From Symbiotaphrina buchneri (Eukaryota > Ascomycota > Symbiotaphrinales > Symbiotaphrinaceae): 64,000 nt of DNA. The stretch lies in contig BCIG01000001.1 in NCBI GenBank assembly GCA_001599915.1, forward strand, positions 248,001-312,000, read 5' to 3'. Position 1 is the stretch's first letter. Each line of letters begins with the position of its first letter. Positions 19,593 to 31,152 of the stretch are shown one piece after another. The notes beneath the pieces are model-generated. The model searched no databases. It saw nothing but the letters and a program-made list of their open reading frames with translations, and was not told the DNA's origin. The translations under genes were made by a program, and so were the position numbers.

Positions 19593-20144
19593 ATGTCCAC
19601 AAAACGGGTATGTGCCTGATTAAATGAGGATTATGTGTCACGCACGCTTATCGATCCTAGATTGGATTCAAAGTTCACGGTGAGGTTCAAGGTAAGATAC
19701 TACATCACATTCATCTGGATATAAGATCTTCCTATCTAGGATTCGGAGGAGCTCACAATTTGAGTCCAGGCGTCAATTTCCGGTGAGTGCATACTCCGCG
19801 CACCTTGGCTTTCTAGACCAGGGGCTGTTTGGTAAGTGTCAGGCAGGCATCGCTGACAGTGGTAAAGTTCCTTCACCGTCAAGAAAGCCCAGAGCTACGG
19901 CTTGACCGGGCGGGTGGAAAACACCCCTGATGGAAAGGTATGCTCGAGAGCCGGCGTCAAGCCTCGCTATAACATCATCTACTGACCGACCGATCAGGTG
20001 GATGGAGAAGCACAGGGTGATGAGGAGTCCCTCAAGAAGTTGCTCAAGGATATAGATCGAGGCCCATCTCTGGCGCATGTAGTCAAGGTGGAAAAGTGGG
20101 AGTTGGACCCCAAAGAAGGAGAGACTGGCTTCACAGCCTCGTAG
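19593..20144 (+). CDS. Acylphosphatase, five small exons
   Basis: Exons are 19593..19607, 19661..19691, 19770..19782 (13 nt), 19868..19937 and 19998..20144, giving 91 residues. The spliced product starts MSTKRIGFKVHGEVQG, then VNFRSFTVKKAQSYGLTGRV and ENTPDGKVDGEAQGDEESLK. These are the acylphosphatase signatures: the phosphate-binding loop VxGxVQGVxFR with the catalytic Arg, and the catalytic Asn in GRVENTPDG. The enzyme hydrolyses acyl phosphates. The catalytic Arg codon is split CG|T between exons 3 and 4. In-frame upstream ATGs at 19551 or 19410 would add RFFHTSAK-type sequence resembling a mitochondrial presequence. Length and end (DPKEGETGFTAS) fit the usual 90-100 residues. Confidence 0.88.
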
Positions 20145-21223
20145 TCCTCCCATAGGTAGCCCGATGGAAGCCTAGAGGATAGGAAACATGCCCATGGAAA
20201 AAGGCTTGAAGCTTACCGACGCTGAAGGACAGCCCACCATCGAGAGAGGGCGTCTACTCCAATATGGCAGCTTAGGTAGAAATTGAATGCCATTCCTGGA
20301 GCCTATGCTATGCACACGCACATCAGAGTATGATGCTATGACAGTATGAGGACGTAGTAGCATCCACCCTCAAGTACGATGAGATCGATACCTCCGTGTG
20401 AGCGCATATCGACTTGGAGTGCAGCAGATGCATTTGTTGCGAGGAGGAATATTGTGCCCGAGCGGGAGCAAAATCAGAAAAGAGATGACGAGAGAATGAG
20501 TGAATGGATGGATTTTACGAAAGACATCGCAACGTAACGCTTAGTCTAGCCAGGATGGAGTCGCCGATTCCAGAGTGGTAATCGGCGATTGTTTGCTGGG
20601 AGAGAAGGCGAGAGTGTAGATAGTCGCGAGAATTCGGAATGACAGTTCTGATGGGTTAGTAATAATGGCAGGTTCATAGGTGCAGCTGACCAGAAGAAAT
20701 GTGGAAAGTGGGTAATTAAGGCAAGTTGTCGTGGCTGCGACGGTCCTTAGGCTTTGATGAGTGATCTCGGGCGAGGCTGGACACCGGTGTACACCGTAGT
20801 GAGAGCACCCTGCAACACCCGAGCTGTGCTGAGTCCTTTTTGGTGCGTCCTCCACCAAAAGTCTCCTGATCGCGATAATCCATCGGATGGGACTTGGCAC
20901 GTGCACCGCCGCCGCCTGTGCCTTTCCCTGTCCCAAGCCACGGAAGTCTTAGCTCGCGCGCACCATCCCGTCCTCGCCGTTAATCCCCCGCGGTACCGAC
21001 TCTCTCGTACGTCCGTGCATACTTGACTCCGTACCTGAGCTGATTACCTATCTTATCCTCTTGTTATTATTTAAGGCATCCCAGGCTGGGAGCCATGTAG
21101 TGTCGGAAGAGTCTCATGTCCATCACCTGCAACTATTACCACCCTCAAACATCAATTGCCGTTCTTCTCAACCGTCAAGACTGACTACACCTGTCTTACG
21201 ATTATCGTTACCTTTCGTGCCGA
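20145..21223. other. Intergenic: upstream region of alternative oxidase
   Basis: 1.08 kb with no supported gene; a 131-codon minus-strand frame (20541-20936) has no domain. The interrupted near-palindrome CGGTGTACACCG occurs at about 20784-20795, and a similar CGGTGTACACCG at about 29970. AOX genes are usually stress-induced, so this long upstream region is a plausible regulatory zone, but I cannot name a site. Confidence 0.45.
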
Positions 21224-22490
21224 ATGTATGCCTCAACCTCACTCACTTCCAAAACTTTGGCCTCAAAGGCGGCATACACGCAGGTGTCGAGACTGTTGTA
21301 CAAGCTGACCCCTGGCGCGGCAAGCACAGCTACGACCGCCGGCCTCAGGAATGGCTCTCTCCTCACCTGTAGTGCGCAGCCAATCAGACCATTCTCCTCG
21401 ACAAGGACGTCCCACCTCGAATACTTCCCTCCTCCCAAGGAGACCGTCCAGATCAAGTACATCCCTCCGGCATGGCCCCATCCAGTGTAAGCTTCCCAAT
21501 TGCAAGCCTGCTTTTATCCCCCTCCAGTCCGTCGCTGACGATGAGGATGTCTGCACAGTTACACCGAAAAGCAGATGAGAGATATTGCTGTCGCCCACCG
21601 TGAGGCTAAAACATGGTCCGACAAATTCGCTCTCGGCCTGGTACGATTCTTCCGCTGGTGGACAGATCTGGCAACTGGCTACCGCCATCAGGAGGTCGAA
21701 AAGGATGGAGTCAAGGCCTCCGTGCCCGCCGATTCTAAGCGAAGCTATTTCACCATGGACGAGCGCAAATGGCTGATCCGATTCGTCTTCCTCGAGTCCA
21801 TAGCTGGGGTCCCAGGCATGTGCGCCGGTATGCTGCGGCATCTTCATTCCCTGAGGCGCATGAAGAGAGACAATGGATGGTGAGTGCGCGATTCGCCCAG
21901 AGCTGTCTGACTATTACTGATAGGCGCAGGATTGAGAGCCTTCTGGAGGAGGCATACAATGAAAGGATGCACCTGCTCACATTCCTTAAGATGGCCGAGC
22001 CGGGTCTGTTCATGAGGCTTATGATCCTCGGGGCGCAAGGCGTCTTCTTCAACGGCTTCTTCATCTCTTACCTGGTTTCCCCGCGGACTTGCCATCGATT
22101 TGTCGGCTACCTCGAGGAAGAAGCGGTGCTAACCTATTCTCGAGCAATCGAGGACCTGGAAGCCGGCAAGCTTCCTCTGTGGGAAAAGACCGAAGCGCCA
22201 GAGATAGCTGTCAAGTATTGGAACATGCCGGAGGGGCATAGAACCATGAGAGATCTGCTTCTATATATTCGCGCTGTAAGTCTTCTATTGCCATCAGTCT
22301 GCAGCCCTGGTGCTAACAAGCTCTTTAGGACGAGGCGAAGCACCGAGAGGTCAATCATACATTAGGCAACTTGAATCAGAAAATAGATCCCAACCCATTT
22401 GTGGCCGAATACAAGGAGCCTGGAGAGCACCCAAGTAAGGGCATCGACGTTACTCGGCCTACGGGATGGGAAAGGAATGAGGTCATTTGA
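21224..22490 (+). CDS. aox1: Alternative oxidase, mitochondrial
   Basis: Four exons (21224..21486, 21559..21879, 21930..22275 and 22329..22490) encode 363 residues, usual for fungal AOX. The N-terminus is a basic, Ser/Thr-rich mitochondrial presequence with [10 protein letters not shown] before the mature part. The diiron ligands are all present: Glu in [11 protein letters not shown], Glu and His in NERMHLL, Glu in [10 protein letters not shown], and Glu and His in [12 protein letters not shown]. Two hydrophobic stretches ([13 protein letters not shown] and [20 protein letters not shown]) form the interfacial membrane region. The enzyme passes electrons from ubiquinol to oxygen without pumping protons and gives cyanide-resistant respiration. 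Introns have CTGAC/ACTAT-type branch sites and GT-AG ends. Confidence 0.96.
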
Positions 22491-22889
22491 GGCTATTCTT
22501 GGTCAGGATTTCATGCACGGTGTTTAAAAGAAAGCATGGGATGAAGACATCTCGACTCTCCGGCGTCAAGGCGTGGCTTTGCCTATGGTGTCTATTTGTT
22601 GATTAACAGAATGATGACAAACGAGATTTGGATTCTGAGACAACCGGATTATATTATGGTCCGAGCATCGAGGCTGCGAGTGAAGCATGTTGCAAGAAAT
22701 TAATGTCGCCTTCCATAAGAATAGATGCGGTGCGTTTACTGGCGCATAGCGTTTATATTTGTACGGAGAGATACCTTACCTTGATGTGGACGGAAGTTGC
22801 CGCTTGACATAGAGAGCGCAGACGCACCTGTGAGTCCGGTTGTCTTTCGTCTCCGCTCTCCAACTACGCGGCAAGCACTCATCGAACAA
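22491..22889. other. Intergenic: AOX 3' flank and Tls1-like upstream region
   Basis: About 400 bp. The downstream frame is open from about 22797 but lacks an ATG until 22890, so that part is probably 5' leader. No other feature seen. Confidence 0.5.
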
Positions 22890-24168
22890 ATGACATCCAT
22901 CATGGAACAGCCTGAGGCATCCTTTCGCCCAGCCAAACGCCGAAAGTTCTATCGGAAACGGCGCGATGACGATGATGAATCCGCCATTGCTGCAGGCCAC
23001 CGGGAGGGTGCCTCACCTGCCCCAATTTCACCCTCTGTCTCCGTCTCTCCACCACCATCCACCGTTCATGCGACTGAAACAAACGCTGCACAAATCAGTG
23101 CTACCGCTCCGACAAATGCAGACGATGACACCGGGGTCTCAGTGAACATGGCGGAGATATTGAAGCGCAGGAGAGCGCTCCAGCGACGGTTCCATGGTGT
23201 CGAGTTTTCAGCATCTCGGACAGGCAGCAGCGGTGCGGCTGGGGCAGTGGAGGAGCATGCGCGCGCGCTCGTAGAGAAAGGGGCCGGCCATTCGGATGAG
23301 GATCTCGTTACCGCCGTCGTCAGCAGGTTTGCGCCTCAAACCGGCCAGGTGACGGACGTAAATGACAAGCATATGTATGTGTTCTCCCGCTCGTTGATCG
23401 CAGCATCCGGTTATGATGCGCCCAAGCCATAGTCCCTTGCCGTAAGGTGCAGAATCGAAGCTGACGCGGGTAAGGGTCGAATATATAGAGTCCGAACTTG
23501 CTAGACGTCATGGCATTGGATCAAAAGCTTCTACATCAGCCCCTGTGGCGTTTTCTCACGATACTCATACCGCTTCAGCCGCCCATTTGGCTGAACCCCT
23601 GCAGCGTCAACCAGCTACTCTGGGCAAATTGCACGAGATTGACCTCGGTCCTGATGCCAAGCTGCGCAACATACAGTTGACAGAAGCCGCTACAAGAAGG
23701 CTGCAGAACGGACAGAATTCCGCAGTAGAAGAGGAGCAGCCAGGAAGGACGCCCCGGCTTGGCAAGGATGGAAGACCATGGCGAGGCGGACGCAAGCGGC
23801 GAACAAGCCAGGATCTGGAGAGAGACAGACTAGTAGAAGAAGTGCTGCGAGAGAGCAGATGTACGCTCCTCTCCCCTCCTGAAACCACGTTCGATCGCAG
23901 ATATGCTGACCATGTCGAAGTGGAGATCTACGACGAACCGAACATCAACAACGGAGAAGATGATCAGGCCGCGGACGATCGCATTGCTGAGCAATTTCGG
24001 AGGGAGTTTATGGATGCTATTTCTAGTCGACAGGTTCGGCGGCCTGCGGTCACAGCCAGCGGGCCTGGCAGTAAGAGGGATGCCGAGCCGAAGGGACCGA
24101 AGTTGGGAGGGAGCAGGCATGCCCGAGCAGCGATGAGGGCACAGCAAGAGAAGGCATTGAAGAAATAA
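22890..24168 (+). CDS. Tls1/C9orf78 (Hep59) family spliceosome-associated protein
   Basis: Two exons (22890..23374 and 23475..24168) encode 392 residues. The N-terminus has a basic FRPAKRRKFYRKRRD patch. The join creates NDKHMVEYIESELARRHG, the hallmark block of the Hep_59 domain ('DKHM..YIE.EL..R'). The second exon continues with basic, Gly/Arg-rich sequence (RTPRLGKDGRPWRGGRKRRT) and the helical tail ATFDRRYADHVEVEIYDEPN-like region (actual start TTFDRRYADH). In fission yeast Tls1 acts with Brr2 in pre-mRNA splicing and indirectly in telomere silencing; the human orthologue is C9orf78. An ATG four codons on (22902) is an alternative start. The 100-nt intron ends GGTAAG, a weaker acceptor chosen because it restores the conserved block. 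Confidence 0.82.
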
Positions 24169-24368
24169 TAATTCAGATGAAGCACTTGATGTGTTCCTTC
24201 GCAACCCGTGGCAATGTACTTTTAGTATCTCGTGTTGCTGCAATCAGATGCGGACGCGAAGGCTCGGCTGGCAAAAGGGTATCGATATTAGACAGGGAGA
24301 GAAACACAGGCATGCCAGCCTGATACATGGACAATGCATATCACCTCATGAGCAGAGGATGTTTTGCT

Positions 24369-25435
24369 TCAGTCATGTGCACTTGTCTTTTGCGGCCCGC
24401 CACTCAAGTTCCAGTCGATGATTCCCTCTTCCCCATATCGCTCCTTGAGCCACTCGTTGGTCTTCTTGAAGTGACCACAATCGAACTACACAGCGCGGTA
24501 TGTCAGCAACGCGTAATATATCCGAGGGCCTGGATTGGGAACTTACCCAGCCTCTAGACGCGCTCAGGGGACTGGGATGGACACTATGCAGCACACAATG
24601 CCTATTCCTGTCCACTTTGGCCACTCTCTTCTGCGCCGGCGTGCCCCAGGCGAGGAAAACCACTCCTCGCGTCCGCACCCGCGCAACTGTATCAATGACC
24701 TTCTGCGTGAAACGTTCCCAGCCCCGGTTTGAGTGTGAATTTGCCTCATGCGCCCTCACAGTCAGGCAAGTGTTGAGCAGCAAGACTCCACGGTCAGCCC
24801 AAGCGGTTAACAAGCCGCCATTGTTGGCAGGAGGCTTGAAACCAGGGTAATCCTTGGCCAAAGCGATGTATATGTTCTTCAGGGATGGGGGTGCAGGTGT
24901 AGGAGGTCGAACGGAGAAGCACAAGCCGTGAGCCTGGTTATGGTTATGATAAGGATCTTGCCCAAGAATGACAGCCTTGACCGTGTTCAAGGGAGTGTGA
25001 CGAGACCTTGAATGCCAGCGGGTTAGTAAGGTCGAGCTGAGACGGGAAATGGTATAAACAGTACCATGAATAGATGTCTTCCGGAGGGGGAAATATTTTC
25101 TTGCCGCTATCGACCTCCCTTTTAAGAAAGCGCTTGAGATCCAGGAACTCCTTGCTGACAATCTCATCCTTCAAGTGGGCGAGCCAACTTTCATGCAGTG
25201 AGTCGATCTCGAGCTTGAGCAATTCCTTCTGTTCATCCGTCAATTTAGAAACCCATTCCTCCTTCTGGAACTTTGAGACGGCAGCAGACGTCGTCGAAGT
25301 ACCGAGTGCGGCCGTCTGGGTCGTGTTCGGCTTGGGAGGCTTGAAGAATGAGGTAATGCTCGCGTTGACCTTGGGTTTCTTGATATCAGTGGCAGTCAGG
25401 TCCGCAGCCTTGCGCTTCAGAGTCGCCGCCATCAT
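24369..25435 (-). CDS. UNG1: Uracil-DNA glycosylase, family 1
   Basis: Three exons (25435..25065, 25006..24547 and 24485..24369) encode 315 residues. The N-terminus has a nuclear-type basic stretch ([16 protein letters not shown]) and ITSFFKPP, which looks like a PCNA-binding box. Catalytic features are present: [15 protein letters not shown] with the water-activating Asp, the uracil pocket [16 protein letters not shown], and the DNA-intercalating loop [12 protein letters not shown]. Exon 3 adds [18 protein letters not shown]. The enzyme removes uracil from DNA to start base-excision repair. ATGs at 25435 and 25432 are adjacent. Intron 1 uses a GTACTG donor; intron 2 uses GTAAGT. Confidence 0.95.
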
Positions 25436-26083
25436 GAGGCAAACCGGCAAATGGACCTATGTCGCGAACCCGATTTTGACGCAGAGAATGGAGAGAAAGG
25501 TATGACGGCCGTAGCAGACGTGCCCGTACAGAGTAGTGTTGCAGGAGTGCGGGAGGTAAGTAAGGGAAGCTGTTATTGCACTGGTGTCTGGCTGAGGAGC
25601 GGTCGCCTGCCTCGCGTGTCCCTGCGGCGGCTTCAACGCGTCGGTCGGTTGGTGAGTGGTGACCTCAGGCCACCCGGCCTGGCCAATCAGGAGGGGGCTA
25701 GCGTGTCACGACTCAAGGGGAATAAGCCGCTTGGTCAGGGACTCAGGGGCTGTCATCAATATGATCTGGGGAGCCTCAATAGCACTCACTCCAGTACCTT
25801 ACACCCTCAAAGTTGCTACTCTACAAAACTCATGTACGCAACAAGCTTTCCATCTTCTGATAGCTTGTAGTAACCTACTTAATGATTTGCCATGCAAATG
25901 AAAGCGCATTAACAGACGCCGTTTCATGCTGGATCACGCCCACCCTTTCAAGATCAACAACACGGAATGGCCCTCCCCACCAAGCGCCGGTGCTATGCTA
26001 AAGGCCGAATCGCAAAAATATGCACAATATGATAATCGTTTATCACACACAGAAAGATTTCGTGATGCGCCTCGAGGCACATA
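25436..26083. other. Intergenic: UNG1 upstream region and TAF1 3' flank
   Basis: 0.65 kb between two leftward genes. No supported ORF, repeat or RNA gene. Confidence 0.5.
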
Positions 26084-29000
26084 TCATAGAGCAGCCGGGC
26101 CGCTGATGGAACTGAAGGCAGAGTCGGTGAAACTGTCCTCTTGCTTCATAGTACCGTTCAGCATCGGACAAAGCCTGTAGAGAAAAGGAATGTTAGTCAC
26201 ACTCATGATCAATGCGAAAATGCGAAAATACGAGCAGTGAGAGCTGTTCAAGTCGAAACTGCGCACTTTTTGTTGGTCTTTATATGCCCGACCTGACCAC
26301 AATTTGCACACTTCCGCTGCGTTCCGACGGGCTTCTCTTTGGACACAGCAGGCGAACTGGGTGATCCTGGAGAGCCGGCCGCATCGCCTTGAAAGATGCC
26401 CTTCTGCTTATCGCGAGCGATTCTCCGCTCCTTATTACGTTCCAGACGGGCCAGCTCCTCCTCGAGCCTGAACTATGTTAGAGTGGAAATCGCTGATACT
26501 GTATTCAAGACTCACCGTTTCTGTGCCCGGCGGTCTTGCTCTATATCACCAGTAGGTTTCAAATCCGAGAGCCTACCAAAAATTAGATCAGATCAGAAGA
26601 CGAAGAGCACAATACAAACCTCAGATTCTCGGCTTCTATGGCACGGCGGCGGCGCATATATTCGCGGATGACCTTTGGATCCCGAATGACCTCTTCCCGG
26701 GACTCAATGCGCCCATGCCTGTCCCGATAATCGCGGGTAATTCTAAGGATCTTACCACTTTGACTGGAGGTGCTGAATCTGCTGAACTGACTCGCTGTGT
26801 CATCGTCCTTACGACTCTGTGGCGCCGGCGTGTGAAACTCTGACCGGGGCGTTCTCCCCTCGCCAAATAGATCTTCAGCCTCCATGGGATGGTCATCCAT
26901 GTCAGTATCAGAGTGTTCTGCTGTCGACGATAGGCTTTGTCTCTGCGCCTCCCAGATCCTCTTGATAGAGTCCTCATACGCCTTTTGTTGTTTCGCAACA
27001 TTATAGCTGTGTCCGCCTAGCTCTTTGAGTTTCTTGGCATCGAGCTTTTCTTCCACACTTTCACCAATCGCCTTGAATCCACCCTTCATTGAAGTCCGGA
27101 TGAAGCTGAAGGCCTCTCCACGCCCTGAAGGATCGCCCTCACCATGAAGTTGGAGCATTGCTTTGCCCTGAGTAGCGTTCAAGAAGTTCCTGGTCGTGTT
27201 CCAGGGAGCTAGCTGCTGCTCCAGACTTTGTCCCTCCTTCGCGTCTTCTTCCTCGTCAACATCGTCTTCTTTGGCATAGCCAGCATCTTGAAGATGTCGT
27301 TGACCGACTTGCATAGCTTCCAGTAAACAAACATCCTCCGGCTTGACCATTGAGCGGATGGTTTCTTCGTCAGGAATCGCTTCGCCAGATCGCATCTCCC
27401 AGAGTTTATGTTCTTTAGAGAATTGCATGAACTCTTTCATCTTCTGCCTGTTCTGCATGTCCGTTGTATCTGGGAAATGCTCCGTGATCTCTGAGACATT
27501 GATCCGATGCGGGTTGTTCTTCCTGATCTTCCGGAAAGAGATCATTTTCAACCGGTTCTTGGAAGCTGTAGTGACTTTCCTGGAATGCGGCCCGGGAACG
27601 TCCACTGAAGGGAACTCCTGGCCGACCACAAAAAGGTTGTCAATATTTCGCATATACCAGCTAGAACCATCAACTCCAGTCGTGTTGCGGATAACAAGGA
27701 AATCCGTGGACTTCGGTTGCTGGGGAAAAAGTGGAGCACGGTACATGCTATTGTAGAGTGTTGGCATCATTTGACCAGGTTCAATGTTACCAAATATGGA
27801 GAACGGCGACTTGTCCTGTGGTAAGAGCACAGCCGTTTCACCAATTTCTGACCTTGGGCGCGATGTGTCTTCCGCATTTTTACGGCGGTAGTAATTAATT
27901 AACCGTGACCCCATGCCGAAGTTGGACATCATCGTCGGATACTCCTCGGAATATTCCAAGAGTAGAGATGTTGAGTTGTCAGCAAGCGATAGATCCTTTG
28001 CGGTAGGAAAGGTTGTCACAGCGTCCTTCCCTCGCAGTGTTTTCTTCTTGATACTCCTCAGTTTGCTAAAGAATATCGGTACATTTGGCTGGAACATCAT
28101 CGAAGGACGGTGGAAAGAGCGTGCCTCTCGCGTATGCAGCTTGACTTTGTAGTAAGGGTATTGTAATCTCACGGCGGGCAGACTGTGCTCGACTGTCAAG
28201 TTTCCGAGTGTACTCCTGATCTTATTCTGATGGTTCTCTTTCAGAAGATCGTAGGCCTCGTCATTCGATATGTTGTAACGCTTGCTAATATCCTTGTTGT
28301 AGCCGCGGTTCAAACGACCTGCTAGGTTGCCACCTATCCGCCGCCTTGCTCCAGTGACGTTGGATTCAAGGACATCGATAAGAAGTTGAGGATCATTAAG
28401 ATCGAGCGTTACAGCTTTGGCGAGTTTAGCTGTCGTCCGTTCTGGGTGCTCGAAAGCGGGTAAAGAAAATTGAGGGGTCGAGAACATGTCCTTGGCAGGA
28501 TGCGAAAGTTTCTGCCTTTTTGCTGGAGGTCTTGGAAAATCTGTTTCTTCGTTCTCTTCAAGATCACCAAACAGATCATCCTCATCGTTGGGCCGAAGTA
28601 CCGCCAGTTCTGCATCGACAGCTGCAGGCGATGGAGCATCGTCGACTGAAGGCACCTCCCAATCCGCACACAAGACCTCTAGATCATTCCAAGTGACACC
28701 GCCAACTATCGAGTCTTCTGAATCTCTTTCGAGTGCAACCTCTTCAGCGTCGCTTGTTTCGGTAGATGATTCTTCTATGATAGGTATTAAACCCTTCTGC
28801 TCAGCCTCAGCCTCCCGCGCTCGTGTATTCACAGCTGCTGGGCCGGGAAGCCTGAACGCCTTTTCCTGATCTTGGGATAACTCCAAGTTGAGTTTTGTGG
28901 GCTGAACAGGCTTTGGCACCTTGAGAGGCGTCTTGCCCACGTAGTGTGCGCGTTTTGAAGGAAGTAACTCTAGGAAGAAAGGGATCGAGTCCCGCTCGAA

Positions 29001-29633
29001 TGTAGGCCATAGTGAAGCGAGAAGTTCTTCATGGTTCTCTGGTGGCGGGGGCGGAATGGCAATATCTGAGATAGTAGACAGAGCCTCCTGCTCCATGGTA
29101 TTAGACAAGAGTCTTTGATTCCCAAGATCATCATCTCGAAGAGGGCCCCGATTGGAAGGAGGTATGCCCCTTTCACTTCTGCCTGAAGAGTTGTCTTGTA
29201 CCTTTGGTGTAGACTCCAAGAGGGCTTCTTCGTCATCAAGTTCAAAGGAGGGTTCAAATTCGTCCTCTTGCGTGTGTAGGTTCCCGTCGCCATCTTGTGG
29301 CTGTGTAGCAGGAGAAGAAGGCAACTCCCCGAAAAGATCATCAAAAGCATCCTTCTCCTGGAAGCCATCCGCGGGTTCATCATCCCCACGCCCTTCACCA
29401 AAGATATCATCGAGAGTGTCATCCGGTTCTTGCTTCGCTTTAGATTCGTCGAACTGTTTCTCGTCCTCGTCCTCTGCGAGGTCATCATCGCCGATATCTT
29501 CATAATCAACCGCATCATCCGCCTTCTCACCCGGTTCCAGCTCGCGGTTAAGAAATGCAAGGCTCTCGTTAGGATCATCCCCGGCCAGCAGGCTACTGAT
29601 CATGCGATCATCGTCTTCCTCACTAGGACCCAT
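26084..29633 (-). CDS. TAF1: TAF1, largest subunit of general transcription factor TFIID
   Basis: Four exons (29633..26620, 26572..26516, 26467..26267 and 26174..26084) encode 1120 residues. The N-terminal 300 residues are strongly acidic, as in the TBP-binding TAND region (SLLAGDDPNESLAFLNRELE). Residues about 430-890 are the DUF3591 core (KRYNISNDEAYDLLKENHQN, LRYPYYKVKLHTREARSF-like, MYRAPLFPQQPKSTDFLVIR). The C-terminal exons restore a zinc knuckle, CANCGQVGHIKTNKKLC, which contacts promoter DNA in other species. No bromodomain follows, as in yeast Taf1. The protein scaffolds TFIID at Pol II promoters. Splicing of the last intron (GTGCGC...CTACAG) is needed to complete the final Cys of the knuckle. 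Confidence 0.94.
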
Positions 29634-30228
29634 CTTTGCGTGTCAGGTCGCGATCCGGAACATGCGAATTGTGAGAAGAAAGTTGCTGAAGTTCCACCCG
29701 CGTGTGCGGTGTAGTTCAGCCTCCGGTCCAGAAACTTACGTCGCCGGCTCCTCGCTGACTCCTTCCCATCCGCGGCGATGCCTCCTCTCCAGACACATCT
29801 GCTAAGCTCCCGGACCGAACATAGGCACGGCGGCTTGTCGTTTGGCGTCGTATAAAGGGTCTTCGCTTTACCCAGCGGCGGTTTTATGGGGTTTTGATGA
29901 GGTGGTGCGTGGAGATGGAACAGTTGCCAAGAAGCTCGAGGAGATTAGCGTGCGCATCGGCTACGAACACGGTGTACACCGCCTTGGTCGCGCCATGTTG
30001 TTATTGGTCACACACGTCTACAGCTCACGGCCAGTATTAGTTCTCCCGATGTAAAGCTTGGAGCTGTCCTCAATTTAGGGGTAGGTGTATCATAGTAACT
30101 TGCGGTGGAGGGGCTCAGTAATTAAAGCTAATTAAAGCTATGCTCCTAGCCACATTGTAGAGACGGACACCTTCTCAGCATTGTTTAGTCACTCGAGCGC
30201 ATTTACGACCACTTCATCATATATGTAC
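29634..30228. other. Intergenic: TAF1 upstream region and TGS1 3' flank
   Basis: 0.6 kb, no supported gene. There is a direct duplication of ATTAAAGCTA at 30121-30140 and a CGGTGTACACCG near-palindrome near 29970. A 70-codon frame at 29842-30054 has no ATG-led domain and is rejected. Confidence 0.5.
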
Positions 30229-31152
30229 TCACTTGCAGGGCCCTGCCAAGCTCCCGAAATATGCCACGAGCGCCTACCGCAGTCAGCAAACCGACGAAGA
30301 TAGAAAGAGGGCGGTCCTGCAGCGTTACCTTGCTCGCCCCGTACATGCAGTAATGGACGACACTAATCTTCTTTCCCTCGGGTACTAGTTTTGCTAGTTG
30401 ACGAAGATCTGAAGTTCGGGGGAGGTAGAGCGCAAGGTCGGGTGACAACCGAGATAAAGGGTCATAAATTTCTCGCAGGTTGTATGGTTTCATCTTCTTT
30501 AAGTTGAAGACATCCTCCGCACCATATGTAGTGCCTGATACATTGTCAGAATGTAGGTTACGACAGGAAACAATTGCGAACTGACCACCCCAAGGAGGGC
30601 TGCCGAAAATCACGCATTGGGCCAGGAAGTCCTGACCGATCTGCGGGAGTTTCGTGAAACAGTCTCCTCGCCACCATTGGATACCACCGGCACCGTAGAC
30701 CTCTGCATTATGCTGAGCGCAGCGGAGGGTTGCAGCGTCCTTCTCGATGGCAATAACCTTGCTCCAGCGACCCGACAAGGCAAAGGCGATGGTATTTCCA
30801 CCAGCTCCAGCAAATGCATCAATCAGTATGGTTTTCTCTGCAGGCGTGTTTTCTGCCATATATCGAGCAATCTCCCTGCCTTTGGTCAGTTACGTGTGGT
30901 CTGCGGTTCTCCTTCTATCCTGAGCTTACTGTGCGACAGGTTCGGGTGTGATGCCGAACCAGGCATCTTCTGTCATCCAGATGCCTGCATCATATTGGGA
31001 CCAGATCTCATACCGCTGATGCCAGTATCTGTATTCTAGGTGAGCCCATGAACATAGATTGCTCGATGTTGCCTCGCTTACTTCTGGCAGTCCCATGGTA
31101 GATCACCCACGGCCTGATAGTGTGAACAACCAGCGGGGGGCTCCTCGTCCAT
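30229..31152 (-). CDS. TGS1: Trimethylguanosine synthase (Tgs1)
   Basis: Four exons (31152..31082, 31028..30930, 30875..30329 and 30273..30229) encode 253 residues, the usual fungal length. Spliced exons 1-2 give SHYQAVGDLPWDCQKYWHQR, then YDAGIWMTEDAWFGITPEPV. Exon 3 has the SAM-binding motif LIDAFAGAGGNTIAFAL, the acidic VIAIEKD strand, and the catalytic FGSPPWGG loop. Exon 4 ends KALVAYFGSLAGPCK. For intron 1 the nearer CCTAG would shift the frame; the next AG, seven bases on, keeps it and restores the conserved QKYWHQR. The enzyme converts m7G caps of snRNAs and snoRNAs to 2,2,7-trimethylguanosine in the nucleus or nucleolus. Confidence 0.93.

Noticed and set aside
20541-20936. 131-codon minus-strand frame between acylphosphatase and AOX
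   Set aside because: No domain and low-information composition; more likely the AOX upstream region.
31029-31035. CCTAG as the 3' splice site of TGS1 intron 1
   Set aside because: It puts exon 2 out of frame; the AG seven bases further restores QKYWHQR and a 53-nt intron.
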